Source: an uncultured Bacilli bacterium (GTDB lineage Bacteria; Bacillota_I; Bacilli_A; RF39; UBA660). From it: 37,364 nucleotides of DNA. The position numbers and the translations under genes were made by a program. The DNA is taken from NCBI GenBank assembly GCA_934148535.1, contig CAKPDF010000014.1, positions 1-37,364 on the forward strand, in the 5' to 3' direction. The notes under the pieces were generated by a model. It was not told the DNA's origin and ran no database searches. It saw only the letters and a list, made by a program, of their open reading frames with translations. Shown here piece after piece: positions 15,094-22,972 of the stretch (its first letter is position 1; each line of letters begins with the position of its first letter).

Positions 15094-16383
15094 ATGGAAT
15101 TAAAAAATGTTAAGGGATCAAGTGATTATTTACCTAAGGAACAAATATTAAGAAATAAGATTACTAATAAATTAAAAAGCGTTTTTGAAAATTATGGTTA
15201 TATGCCAATAGAGACTACTACTTTGTGCTATTATGATTTATTAGCATCTAAGTATGCAGGTGGTGCTGAAATATTAAAAGAGGTTTATAAGTTAAAAGAT
15301 CAGGGAGATAGATCTTTGGCACTTCGTTATGATTTAACTGTTCCTTTTGCTAAGGTTATAAGTATTAATAAAGATTTAAATTTACCTTTTAGAAGATATG
15401 AGATAGGTAAGGTATATAGAGATGGACCTGTAAAGTTAGGTAGAGATAGAGAATTTTATCAATGTGATGTTGATGTGTGTGGAATAAAAGGAAGTATGGT
15501 AGAGGCTGAGTTTTTCCAAATGGCTAATACTTGTTATAAGGAACTTGGTATAGATATTTATATTGAGTGGAATAATAGAAAATTATTATCTGGTTTAGTT
15601 AGTATTTGTAATATAGATGATGATTTAATATCTAGAGTTATATTATCTGTTGATAAACTTGCTAAAATAGGTGAAGATGGTGTAATAGATGAATTATCTT
15701 CTTATAATATAGAAAAGTCTTCTTTAGAACAATTATTTAGTTATTTTAAATTAAATATAAACGAGTTAGAGAAAATGTTTAAAGATAGTGAAAATCAAAT
15801 GCTTAAAGAGGGAATTAGTGAGGTTTTAGAACTTCAAAGTTATATTGATAAGTTAGGTTTAGATATTTGCAGATTTACTCCTTATTTGGCTAGAGGATTG
15901 GAAATATATACTGGTACTATTTGGGAAGTTTTTGATAAAGAGGGAAGAATAACTTCTTCTATTGGTGCTGGTGGAAGATATGATAAGATTATTACTAATT
16001 TTATTAATGATGGTAATGAATATCCTGCTGTTGGTATGACTTTTGGTCTTGTTCCTATATATGAGATATTGGTTCAATCTGCTAATATAAATAGTGATTC
16101 TTTATATGATTTATATTTAATACCAATGGATACTAATGTAGAGGTTTTATCTTTAGCTAATACTTTGAGAGAGAATGGTGTAAGAGTTTTAATTGAGATG
16201 AATAATCGTAAGATTAAGAAGTGTTTTGAGTGGGCTAATAAAAATAATATTCCTTATGTATCAGTACTTGGTGAAAATGAAATAAAAGATCATAAGATAT
16301 TTGTTAAAAATATGTTTAAACAAGAAACAAGTGAATTTGATATAAATGATATTGAAGGTATAGTTAAATATTTAAAGGGTTAA
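15094..16383 (+). CDS. hisS: histidine--tRNA ligase
   Basis: HisRS, a class II aminoacyl-tRNA synthetase, charges tRNA-His. The 429 aa match the usual 420-430. Motif 2 reads FRRYEIGKVYRDGP, followed by GRDREFYQCDVDVCG. The histidine-specific motif is LARGLEIYTGTIWEVF, with the catalytic Arg kept, which separates it from the regulatory paralogue HisZ. Motif 3 is in GMTFGLVPI. The C-terminal anticodon-binding domain covers about 335-429. The wording RDGPVKLGR...WEVF belongs to a HisRS subtype that differs from that of Bacillus subtilis. GGAG lies 10 bases before the ATG. Confidence 0.95.
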   Translation: MELKNVKGSSDYLPKEQILRNKITNKLKSVFENYGYMPIETTTLCYYDLLASKYAGGAEILKEVYKLKDQGDRSLALRYDLTVPFAKVISINKDLNLPFRRYEIGKVYRDGPVKLGRDREFYQCDVDVCGIKGSMVEAEFFQMANTCYKELGIDIYIEWNNRKLLSGLVSICNIDDDLISRVILSVDKLAKIGEDGVIDELSSYNIEKSSLEQLFSYFKLNINELEKMFKDSENQMLKEGISEVLELQSYIDKLGLDICRFTPYLARGLEIYTGTIWEVFDKEGRITSSIGAGGRYDKIITNFINDGNEYPAVGMTFGLVPIYEILVQSANINSDSLYDLYLIPMDTNVEVLSLANTLRENGVRVLIEMNNRKIKKCFEWANKNNIPYVSVLGENEIKDHKIFVKNMFKQETSEFDINDIEGIVKYLKG

Positions 16384-16433
16384 TTTAGTTTAACTTTTTT
16401 TTGTAATATTTTGGTTTAAATTTAGAAAATATC

Positions 16434-16442
16434 TGTTATAAT
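16434..16442 (+). promoter_or_regulatory. extended -10 promoter before nadK
   Basis: TGTTATAAT is a perfect extended -10, 27 bases before the nadK ATG. The -35 is weak (TTGGTT at 16411-16416 gives a 20-bp spacer). Confidence 0.55.
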
Positions 16443-16468
16443 ATAGTTATTTATCGGAGGGTTATGTT

Positions 16469-17266
16469 ATGAAGAAAATAACTAGAATAAAATTATTTAT
16501 TAGTGATAATGATAAGTCTAAGATGGTTGGATTAGAACTTAAAAATAAATTAATTAATTTAGGATATATAATAGTTGATGATGATTGTGATTTGGGAATT
16601 GCTATAGGTGGGGATGGAACATTCTTAAATATGGTAAGGAAATGTTGTTTTAATGAAGATATTTATTATATAGGAGTAAATACTGGTACTTTAGGATTTG
16701 CTCAAGATATATATCCTGATAATATAGATGAATTTTTGAGTATTCTTCAAAATAATCAATATCATGAAAAATTAGTTGGATATGAGGAAAATGTTATTTC
16801 TAGTGGTTCTAATAGTTATGTTTATAATTCTTTAAATGAAGTTGTTGTAAGAGATAAAAATTTGGGTACTGCATATTTAAATGTTTATATTAATGATGTT
16901 TTTTTGGAACGCTTTACTGGAGATGGTATATTAATTTCAACTCCTTTTGGATCGACAGCATATAATTTGAGTTTAGGTGGTTCTATTATTAGTGATGAAT
17001 TAAGTGCTTTAGAAATAACTCCAATAGCACCTCTTAATAATAATAAATATCATAATTTGACTAGTTCTATAATTGTTCCAGATACAAAACTTATAAGAAT
17101 TGTTCCAGTAGAAAGGACAAGAGATTTAATAGTTATTTTTGATGGTAAAAGGGAAGTATTTGATGATGTTAAGGAAATTAATACTAGCGTTAATAAGAAA
17201 ATAAAATGTATGAAGTTTGGTAATTGTGATTATACTACTAAAATTAATGAAAAGTTTTTAAAATAA
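16469..17266 (+). CDS. nadK: NAD kinase
   Basis: NadK phosphorylates NAD to NADP in the cytoplasm. The product has 265 aa, the usual Firmicutes length. The nucleotide motif GGDGTFLN is at about 48-55, and the second signature GDGILISTPFGSTAYNLSLGG is at about 151-171; here Phe replaces the usual Thr of STPTGSTAY. The start ATG at 16469 is 8 bases after CGGAGG; an earlier ATG at 16464 is out of frame. It lies just upstream of sigG, where sigE stands in Bacillus. Confidence 0.95.
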   Translation: MKKITRIKLFISDNDKSKMVGLELKNKLINLGYIIVDDDCDLGIAIGGDGTFLNMVRKCCFNEDIYYIGVNTGTLGFAQDIYPDNIDEFLSILQNNQYHEKLVGYEENVISSGSNSYVYNSLNEVVVRDKNLGTAYLNVYINDVFLERFTGDGILISTPFGSTAYNLSLGGSIISDELSALEITPIAPLNNNKYHNLTSSIIVPDTKLIRIVPVERTRDLIVIFDGKREVFDDVKEINTSVNKKIKCMKFGNCDYTTKINEKFLK

Positions 17267-17274
17267 ATTTTAGT

Positions 17275-17304
17275 GAATATAAATTCTCTTTTTGTACCAA
17301 TATA
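17275..17304 (+). promoter_or_regulatory. sigma-G-type promoter of sigG
   Basis: GAATA (17275-17279), an 18-bp spacer and CAATATA (17298-17304). This fits the forespore consensus GHATR-N18-CATHMTA at every position but one. Transcription would begin near 17311, directly at the AAAGGAG ribosome site, giving a leader of about 14 bases. It suggests autoregulation, as known for Bacillus sigG. Confidence 0.55.
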
Positions 17305-17324
17305 GGTATGAAAGGAGATTTTTT

Positions 17325-18098
17325 ATGTCACGTCATAAGGTAGATATAAGTGGCGTGAATACTGCGAATATTAAGGTATTATCTAATGAAGAAACAAAAG
17401 AATTATTTAAAAAGATGAATGAGGGTGATCAATTTGCAAGAGATGATTTGATACAGGGAAATTTAAAGTTGGTATTGAGTTGTTTGAAACAGTTTACTAA
17501 TAAGACTGATAATATGGATGATTTATTTCAAGTTGGTTGTTTAGGATTGGTTAAGGCTATTGATAATTTTGATACATCTTATGATGTAAAGTTATCTACT
17601 TATGCTATTCCAATGATTTTGGGAGAGATAAAGAGATATTTGAGAGATAATTCTTCTTTAAGAATTAGTAGGAGTGTGAAAGATATAGCATATAAAACTT
17701 TAAAGTTAAAGGAAGAATTAATGGATTCAAATGGAAAGGAACCTACTAATAAGGAAATATCTGAGATTTTAGGGGTAACTGAATATGATATTAGTAATGC
17801 GATAGATTCTTTAAGGGAGCCTGTTTCTATGTATGAGCCTATATATAATGATGGTGGAGATACTATATATTTGTGTGATCAAATAAGCAATAAAAAGCAG
17901 GATTATGATCTTGATCATAAATTGGCAATAGAGAAGGCTATGAATAAGTTAAAACCTAGAGATAGGCAAATATTAGAGAATAGGTTTATAATAGGAAAAA
18001 CTCAAATGGAAATAGCACAAGAATTAGGTATTAGTCAGGCTCAAATATCTAGGATTGAAAAAAATGCTATAAATAATATAAAAAAATATGTTAAATAG
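17325..18098 (+). CDS. sigG: RNA polymerase sporulation sigma factor SigG
   Basis: The 257-aa product is a late forespore sigma factor. The N-terminus MSRHKVDISGVNT closely matches the Bacillus SigG start and separates it from SigF. Region 2 contains DDLFQVGCLGLVKAIDNFD and the -10 recognition helix around YAIPMILGEIKRYLRDN. Region 3 follows (RISRSVKDIAYK), and region 4 ends in the helix-turn-helix GISQAQISRIEK. MYEPIYNDGGD is also typical of SigG. ATG 17325 follows AAAGGAG by 7 bases; the open frame could begin 33 bases earlier at a TTG, but without a ribosome site. The next gene is ylmC, the same order as in Bacillus, while the sigE/spoIIGA pair is missing upstream. Confidence 0.95.
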   Translation: MSRHKVDISGVNTANIKVLSNEETKELFKKMNEGDQFARDDLIQGNLKLVLSCLKQFTNKTDNMDDLFQVGCLGLVKAIDNFDTSYDVKLSTYAIPMILGEIKRYLRDNSSLRISRSVKDIAYKTLKLKEELMDSNGKEPTNKEISEILGVTEYDISNAIDSLREPVSMYEPIYNDGGDTIYLCDQISNKKQDYDLDHKLAIEKAMNKLKPRDRQILENRFIIGKTQMEIAQELGISQAQISRIEKNAINNIKKYVK

Positions 18099-18143
18099 TT
18101 AATAATATAAAATATGGTTTCATAAAATTTATTGGTGATTATT

Positions 18144-18380
18144 ATGCATATGTCTGAATTGCAAACTAAAGAAATAATAGATATTTCTTCTGGTAAGAGA
18201 GTTGGAAGTATATCTGATCTTATAGTAGATAGTAAGGGAAATATTACAAAACTTCTTTTGGATAAAAGGATAGGTAAGAGATTACTTGCTAATTATAAGG
18301 AGGATACAGAACTTTCTTGGAGTCAGATAATAAAAATTGGCGATGATATTATATTAGTAGATACTAGAAAGAATAATTAA
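18144..18380 (+). CDS. ylmC: YlmC/YmxH family PRC-barrel protein
   Basis: The 78-aa product has a single PRC-barrel domain. MSELQTKEIIDISSGKRVGSI followed by DLIVD and the ending IKIGDDIILVD match the YlmC/YmxH family found beside sigG in spore formers. The biochemical role is unknown. Two in-frame ATGs (18144 and 18150) are possible; the first gives the family-like MxMSELQ start and has GGTGAT 5 bases upstream. It lies 45 bases behind sigG with no terminator between, so it is probably co-transcribed. Confidence 0.85.
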   Translation: MHMSELQTKEIIDISSGKRVGSISDLIVDSKGNITKLLLDKRIGKRLLANYKEDTELSWSQIIKIGDDIILVDTRKNN

Positions 18381-18394
18381 ATAAAAAATATTGC

Positions 18395-18423
18395 TTGTAA
18401 TGGATATTTTTTTATTATATAAT
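18395..18423 (+). promoter_or_regulatory. promoter of the prepilin-like gene
   Basis: TTGTAA (18395-18400), a 17-bp spacer and a perfect TATAAT (18418-18423). Transcription would start only about 9 bases before the ATG at 18439. Confidence 0.6.
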
Positions 18424-18438
18424 GTTTATGGTGGTTAT

Positions 18439-19020
18439 ATGAGATTAGATAATAAGGGTTTTACTTTGATAGAAGTTATTGCAGTTGTTGCTATTATAAC
18501 TATATTATCGGTTGTGGTAGTTCCTTCTGTTCTTAATTCTATTAATAATGGTAAACAAAAGAGTTATGAAGTTTTAGTTGGTGATATTAAGATAGCTGCT
18601 AAGGAGTTATATGAGGAAGTATATTCTAATGAGTTATTGGGTGATACTAGTAAGTTGTATCAATATAGTTATGATGTAGATAACAAAGAGATATCTAAAG
18701 ATAATAATGATGTAATTGAAATAACCAATAATTGTACAAAAGAAGGATATAGTTGTATAGAAACAAATCTTCAAACGTTAGTAAGTAATGGCTTTTTGAG
18801 TGGTAGTACAGATGGCAATAAACAAAAGGTTATATTAAATGTTAGAGAAGACAACGCTAATATGGGTAATTGTAGTATTAAGATAGTTAGAGTTGTTAAT
18901 TCATCTAGTAATAAAGTTAGTTATAAGGTTTATGCGATTGAAAATTCTGATGAAAAAAATATATGTCCTACTCAGGATGAATATGATAAAGGAGTAAGTT
19001 ATGATGGAATTAGTAGGTAA
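18439..19020 (+). CDS. type IV prepilin-like protein (pseudopilin)
   Basis: A 193-aa protein with a class III signal: MRLDNK then GFTLIEV, with cleavage expected after Gly7 by a PilD/ComC-type peptidase. Glu12 sits at mature position 5. A 20-residue hydrophobic helix follows. The rest is a globular domain with four cysteines (about 95-165) that could form two disulphides. It resembles ComGC/PulG-type pilins in the N-terminus only, and the C-terminal domain is not recognised. No other pilus gene is in the window, so the assembly machinery must be elsewhere. The last 20 bases overlap the start of ung, and the ung ribosome site lies inside this gene. Confidence 0.85.
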   Translation: MRLDNKGFTLIEVIAVVAIITILSVVVVPSVLNSINNGKQKSYEVLVGDIKIAAKELYEEVYSNELLGDTSKLYQYSYDVDNKEISKDNNDVIEITNNCTKEGYSCIETNLQTLVSNGFLSGSTDGNKQKVILNVREDNANMGNCSIKIVRVVNSSSNKVSYKVYAIENSDEKNICPTQDEYDKGVSYDGISR

Positions 19021-19672
19021 TAATTGGGATAAAGTTTTAGATGAAGAATATCATAAAGAATATTTTATAAAGATAGTAAGATTTATTAATAAAGAATATA
19101 AGGAAAAGGAAATATTTCCTCCAAAGTCAAGAATTTTAAGAGCATTATCTTTGACTGATTATGATGATGTGAAGGTAGTAATTTTAGGACAAGATCCTTA
19201 TCATGGAGTAGGAGAGGCTAATGGGTTGGCATTTGCAGTTTCTAATGGGGTAAAATTACCACCATCTTTAAAAAATATTTATAAGGAATTATATGATGAT
19301 ATGGGTATTCCTATAAGCAGTGTTGGTAATTTAGAATGTTGGGCTAAAGAGGGAGTTTTACTTTTGAATGCAGTTTTAACTGTAGAGAAAGATAAACCTG
19401 CTTCTCATAAAAATCTTGGTTGGGAGAATTTTACTGATGCTATTATAAAAAAATTAAATGAGAAGGATACACCAATAGTTTTTATTCTTTGGGGTAATTT
19501 TGCTAGAAGTAAGAAAGCATTTATTACTAGTCCTAAACATTTAGTAATTGAATCAACTCATCCTTCACCGTTTTCTGCTAATAATGGTTTTTTTGGTAGT
19601 AAGCCTTTTTCTAAGACGAATAAATTTTTAAGAGAAAATAATATAAAAGAGATAGATTGGAAAGTATACTAA
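19001..19672 (+). CDS. ung: uracil-DNA glycosylase (family 1)
   Basis: Ung removes uracil from DNA to start base-excision repair. The product has 223 aa, the usual length. The water-activating motif is GQDPYHG (about 62-68). LLLNAVLTV lies in the centre, and the minor-groove loop motif HPSPFSA is near 185. Two adjacent ATGs (19001 and 19004) are both possible after AAAGGAG (18988-18994). The stop lies inside the convergent terminator shared with the LemA gene. Confidence 0.96.
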   Translation: MMELVGNNWDKVLDEEYHKEYFIKIVRFINKEYKEKEIFPPKSRILRALSLTDYDDVKVVILGQDPYHGVGEANGLAFAVSNGVKLPPSLKNIYKELYDDMGIPISSVGNLECWAKEGVLLLNAVLTVEKDKPASHKNLGWENFTDAIIKKLNEKDTPIVFILWGNFARSKKAFITSPKHLVIESTHPSPFSANNGFFGSKPFSKTNKFLRENNIKEIDWKVY

Positions 19673-19683
19673 TCTATCTCTTT
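19646..19683. terminator. bidirectional terminator between ung and the LemA gene
   Basis: A perfect 13-bp stem (19646-19658 with 19671-19683) with a 12-base loop. The U-tracts are short on both sides. Confidence 0.75.
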
Positions 19684-20242
19684 ATAGTTTAAAATCATTA
19701 TAATCTTCATCACTCATATCTTTTCTATCAAAGAAAAGTTTTTCTTGATACTTACAAAGTCTTGCTACAATATTAGTAGGAAATAATTTAATTAGTTTAT
19801 TATATTCTGCTATATTTTTATTGTAATAATTAACATGAATTTTTAATCTGTCATCTATATCTATTAAGTCGTTTGAATATTTAATAATATCTTCATTTTT
19901 ATTTATTTCTTCGTATTTTTCTTTAATTGTTATAAATTGATTATTTGCTTCTACTAATTTTCTATCTAAGTCAAAGTTGCTTATTTTTCTTGCTCTTAGT
20001 TTTACTATTTCTTCAAACATATTTTTATCTAGTTTATTGTTTATTTCATTGTTACCTTTTATGATAGATACACATTTATTAATAGTATCATATTTATTTC
20101 TTAAAATAGTATCTATATTAGATTCTACTTCATTTATGCGTATTACATAATCTTGAAATTTATTATATAGTATTGCATATATTCCTGATAATATACATAT
20201 TATTAAAATTATAAAAATTAATATTAACATTAAAGCATCCAT
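19682..20242 (-). CDS. LemA family membrane protein
   Basis: A 186-aa protein with one N-terminal helix (about 2-28) and a long helical domain outside or along the membrane. The family landmarks are present: YNKFQDYVIRINEVESNID, FEEIVKLRAR, a central helix, and YNKNIAEYNKLIKLFPTNIVA near the C-terminus. The usual final FGF/Y motif is replaced by LCKYQEKLFF. The function of LemA proteins is not established. The start is the ATG at 20242, 6 bases after AGGTGAT. Confidence 0.88.
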   Translation of the reverse strand: MDALMLILIFIILIICILSGIYAILYNKFQDYVIRINEVESNIDTILRNKYDTINKCVSIIKGNNEINNKLDKNMFEEIVKLRARKISNFDLDRKLVEANNQFITIKEKYEEINKNEDIIKYSNDLIDIDDRLKIHVNYYNKNIAEYNKLIKLFPTNIVARLCKYQEKLFFDRKDMSDEDYNDFKL

Positions 20243-20261
20243 TTTACGATCACCTACAATA

Positions 20262-20290
20262 ATTATAGCAAACATTACATATTATTTCAA
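20262..20290 (-). promoter_or_regulatory. promoter of the LemA gene
   Basis: On the minus strand TTGAAA (20285-20290), a 17-bp spacer ending in TGC, and a perfect TATAAT (20262-20267). The -35 overlaps the gerQ stop codon. Confidence 0.82.
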
Positions 20291-20679
20291 CTATTATTTT
20301 GGAGATAGAATTCTTTGTTATAATTGATTGGTTCAGTAAATGTAACGAAATCTAGATAAATCATTAGAATTAAATACCATTCTCCGGTATTAGGATTTGA
20401 TATTATAACATGATCTCTTCCTGATTGTTCTACGATTCCTTCAAAGACTCTATCTTGCCATTCGATAGATCCGGGTACTGTTACATGAAATCTTGCCATT
20501 TTACCACGATTAAGTCTTAATATATTTTCAATGTAACTTTGTTCTTCTGGAATGTTATTATACATGACATTTTGTTTTAAGGCTGTATCATAGTTTGGTA
20601 CTGATTGCTGATTGGGAATAGTATTATTATTTAGTCCTATTCCTGGAAATCCATTTGTTTGATAATAACCATTATTCAT
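20287..20679 (-). CDS. gerQ: spore coat protein GerQ
   Basis: GerQ is a spore-coat protein needed in Bacillus for proper action of the cortex-lytic enzyme CwlJ. The 130-aa product has a low-complexity Asn/Gln/Pro N-terminus (about 1-45). The conserved GerQ domain follows: EEQSYIENILRLNRGK, then VFEGIVEQSGRDHVIISNPNTG and YLILMIYLDFVTF. It is shorter than the roughly 180 aa of Bacillus because the N-terminal tail is reduced. The ATG at 20679 is chosen because GGAGAG lies 7 bases upstream; the earlier in-frame ATG overlaps that site. It marks the organism as a spore former together with sigG. Confidence 0.92.
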   Translation of the reverse strand: MNNGYYQTNGFPGIGLNNNTIPNQQSVPNYDTALKQNVMYNNIPEEQSYIENILRLNRGKMARFHVTVPGSIEWQDRVFEGIVEQSGRDHVIISNPNTGEWYLILMIYLDFVTFTEPINYNKEFYLQNNS

Positions 20680-20697
20680 TTTATCACTCTCCATCTA

Positions 20698-20725
20698 AAT
20701 ATATGTAAAAAAAAAGAAGATATTC
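20698..20725 (-). promoter_or_regulatory. possible sigma-E-like promoter of gerQ
   Basis: On the minus strand CATATATT (20698-20705) fits the mother-cell -10 CATAnnnT. GAATATC (20719-20725) lies 13 bases upstream where a sigma-E -35 is expected. The spacing is one base short, and the leader would begin at the ribosome site. Confidence 0.35.
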
Positions 20726-20728
20726 AAA

Positions 20729-21565
20729 TTATCCTTTTAATATTCTATATATATTTATTGATGGAGTATTAAATATTCTAAAATTAATATTGGATACTCC
20801 AATGCCATTTGAGATATAAAAGTCTGTGTTATTAACTTTATAATAAGGTTTATAATAATCTTTTGCATTATCTTCTAGAAATAATTTTTTTATAAATGGA
20901 ATATTTACTGATCCATTAAGGCTATGACCTGCTAAGGCAAGATCATAATTATAATTTAATTTTTCTATATAATCTGGTTCATGCATTAATATTATTTTGT
21001 AAGAGTCATTATTGTTATTATTTAAATATTCATCTATTTTGGTTGTATTTGCTTCATCATAAGTGTAACTACTTATTCCAGAGATTATTATACTTTTGTT
21101 ATTAGGATTTTTTATAATACTGTAATCATTATCTAGTAGAGTAAAATTACTTTGTAAATATATATTTTTGATTTCATCTTCTTTTAAGTAATCATTATCA
21201 CCTATAATGCTATAGCATCCATAGGTGGTTTCTATTTTTGATAATTCTTTTATTAGAAAGGAAATGTCATCGGTATTTAGTTTATAGTCTTTATCTAATA
21301 GATCTCCTGTAAATATAACAATATCTGGTTTTTGCTTGTTAATTTCTTTGATTAAATCTTTTACTCTTTTTTCTGTTATTACTTTTTTATAATGTAAGTC
21401 AGAAAAATGGATGATTTTTAATCCATTGTAATATTCATCAATACTATTGCTTTTTATAATGTATTCATTTGCTTTTAAACCATTAACCCCAAAAAATCTT
21501 CCATATATTAGTATAATCATAAATATAATTAATAATGCTAATATATGGTATAGTATTTTTTTCAT
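20729..21565 (-). CDS. membrane-anchored metallophosphoesterase-like protein with a degenerate active site
   Basis: A 278-aa protein with an N-terminal membrane helix (about 4-24) and a YkuE-like phosphoesterase fold. Motifs: SDLH (55-58) and GDLLD (87-91) are intact. The GNHD motif reads GDND (122-125), losing the catalytic His. MHEPDY keeps its His195. The last motif, normally GHTHGG, reads GHSLNG (213-218), losing the second His, a metal ligand. It may be a weak enzyme or a pseudoenzyme. The ATG overlaps the stop of the upstream CPBP gene by one base (TAATG), so the two are translationally coupled. gerQ follows 34 bases later. Confidence 0.85.
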   Translation of the reverse strand: MKKILYHILALLIIFMIILIYGRFFGVNGLKANEYIIKSNSIDEYYNGLKIIHFSDLHYKKVITEKRVKDLIKEINKQKPDIVIFTGDLLDKDYKLNTDDISFLIKELSKIETTYGCYSIIGDNDYLKEDEIKNIYLQSNFTLLDNDYSIIKNPNNKSIIISGISSYTYDEANTTKIDEYLNNNNNDSYKIILMHEPDYIEKLNYNYDLALAGHSLNGSVNIPFIKKLFLEDNAKDYYKPYYKVNNTDFYISNGIGVSNINFRIFNTPSINIYRILKG

Positions 21566-22317
21566 TAAATTAGGTATATTAATATAGCTATAGTATTATG
21601 TAATGCATGCATACTCATGGAAGAGAAGATATTATTACTTTTTGTATATAATGTTGCAAAAGATATTCCTAATGCAGAATATGGAATTATATATAATGCA
21701 TCAATTGGAGTATTGATAGTGGATATTACATGTAATCCTCCAAAGATAATTCCACTAACTAGACAGTATATGAATTTGTTAGATATAAAATCTCTTATAC
21801 TTTTTCTGAATATTAATTCTTCTGTTATTGGGGCATATATTGCTACATTAAATAACATATATAGTGGTGCTATATCAATAAGTTTTCTAACTGACTCTTC
21901 ATTACCAGCGATGCCACCATTAGTAATAACTGTTAGTATTAGGTTACTTACTATCATTATTCCAAAACCTAGTAGCCAATATTTGAATGATAATTCTAGA
22001 TTTTCTGATATATTTTTATTAAAGAAATTTTTAAAATCTTTAATTAATGTGTCTTTATAGATAAATATTAATATTGCTAATATTATTAGATTTGATATTA
22101 GAGATATAATAACTTTTCCTATTAGTGAAAAGTTTTTAATATTATTTCCAAATATTGATGCAAATAGGCTAGGACCGATTAGTAATAATAATACTAATCC
22201 AAATGTTTTAAGTGCTAGTAGTAGTTTAGTATTAATAGTTTGTTTTTCTATATTATTGTTACTTTCAATTATATTATATTTTTCTTCTAATTTTTTAATA
22301 TTAATTTTTTTCTTCAT
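21565..22317 (-). CDS. CPBP family intramembrane metalloprotease
   Basis: A 250-aa multi-pass membrane protein of the CAAX/Abi (CPBP) family. Motif 1 is EELIFR (the EExxxR-type signature, about 172-177), motif 2 is FGGLH, and motif 3 is HALHN near the C-terminus. All catalytic residues are present. A charged stretch of about 30 residues precedes the first helix. Such proteases act in protein maturation, bacteriocin immunity or stress signalling; the substrate here is unknown. The ATG at 22317 is 9 bases from AGAGGTG; a GTG further upstream lies in that site. It heads a minus-strand operon with the degenerate phosphoesterase. Confidence 0.9.
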   Translation of the reverse strand: MKKKINIKKLEEKYNIIESNNNIEKQTINTKLLLALKTFGLVLLLLIGPSLFASIFGNNIKNFSLIGKVIISLISNLIILAILIFIYKDTLIKDFKNFFNKNISENLELSFKYWLLGFGIMIVSNLILTVITNGGIAGNEESVRKLIDIAPLYMLFNVAIYAPITEELIFRKSIRDFISNKFIYCLVSGIIFGGLHVISTINTPIDALYIIPYSALGISFATLYTKSNNIFSSMSMHALHNTIAILIYLI

Positions 22318-22340
22318 AAATAAATACACCTCTAATTAAT

Positions 22341-22349
22341 ATTATAGCA
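22341..22349 (-). promoter_or_regulatory. extended -10 promoter of the CPBP operon
   Basis: The minus strand reads TGCTATAAT, a perfect extended -10, 24 bases before the start. No good -35 is visible. Confidence 0.6.
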
Positions 22350-22384
22350 AAAAATAAAATATTAATCTATTAATTTTTAATTAG

Positions 22385-22413
22385 TTTACATTTGTTTATA
22401 AATTTGGTAAAAT
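22385..22413 (+). promoter_or_regulatory. promoter of the MBL-dinG operon
   Basis: TTTACA (22385-22390), a 17-bp spacer and TAAAAT (22408-22413), each 5 of 6. The start codon is 26 bases downstream. Confidence 0.7.
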
Positions 22414-22438
22414 TAATAAGAAGAAAAGGTGATTAGCA

Positions 22439-22972
22439 ATGAATATTAGTATGATAAAGGTTGGCTTTTTGAGATGTAATTGTTATTTAGTAGGAAAAAA
22501 TAATAATTATTTACTTATTGATCCTGGTGATGATTATTTAAAAATAAAAGATTTTATTAAGGATAAAAATATAGTTGGAGTATTACTAACTCATAATCAT
22601 TTTGATCATGTTGCTAGTGTTGATAATTTAATGTCAGATTATAAATTTCCAATATATATGTATAAGGATCTAAAAGAGGGAAATATGTCTATAGGGGATT
22701 TTGATTTTGAAATTATAAAAACTAATGGGCATACTATGGATTGTTTAACTTTTTATTTTAGAAAAGAAAAAATTATGTTTACTGGAGATTTTCTTTTTAA
22801 GGGAACTATAGGAAGATGTGATTTGTTAGAGAGTGATTATTCGGAAATGTTAAAATCTTTGAAAAAAATTTTAGTTTATGCTGATGATATAAAAATATAT
22901 CCGGGACACGGACTATCTTCTATTTTAGGAGATGAAAAGAAATATAATCCATATTTTAAGGAGGTATTGTGA
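22439..22972 (+). CDS. metallo-beta-lactamase fold hydrolase (glyoxalase II-like)
   Basis: A 177-aa cytoplasmic MBL-fold enzyme, a short single-domain relative of hydroxyacylglutathione hydrolase. The zinc motif is THNHFDH (about 51-57). Further ligands are the His of NGHTMD, the Asp of FTGDFLF and the His of YPGHG, so the active site is complete. The substrate is unknown; relatives hydrolyse thioesters. It lacks the C-terminal substrate domain of true glyoxalase II. The ribosome site AAAGGTGAT precedes the ATG. Its TGA overlaps the next ATG as TGATG, so the two genes are coupled. Confidence 0.9.
   Translation: MNISMIKVGFLRCNCYLVGKNNNYLLIDPGDDYLKIKDFIKDKNIVGVLLTHNHFDHVASVDNLMSDYKFPIYMYKDLKEGNMSIGDFDFEIIKTNGHTMDCLTFYFRKEKIMFTGDFLFKGTIGRCDLLESDYSEMLKSLKKILVYADDIKIYPGHGLSSILGDEKKYNPYFKEVL

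Noticed and set aside
17292..17324. Earlier TTG start for sigG
   Set aside because: It would add 11 residues not found in SigG proteins and would place the ribosome site inside the gene.
21617..22060. Plus-strand frame of 147 aa
   Set aside because: Antisense to the CPBP protease gene, which has all family motifs. No promoter or known domain.
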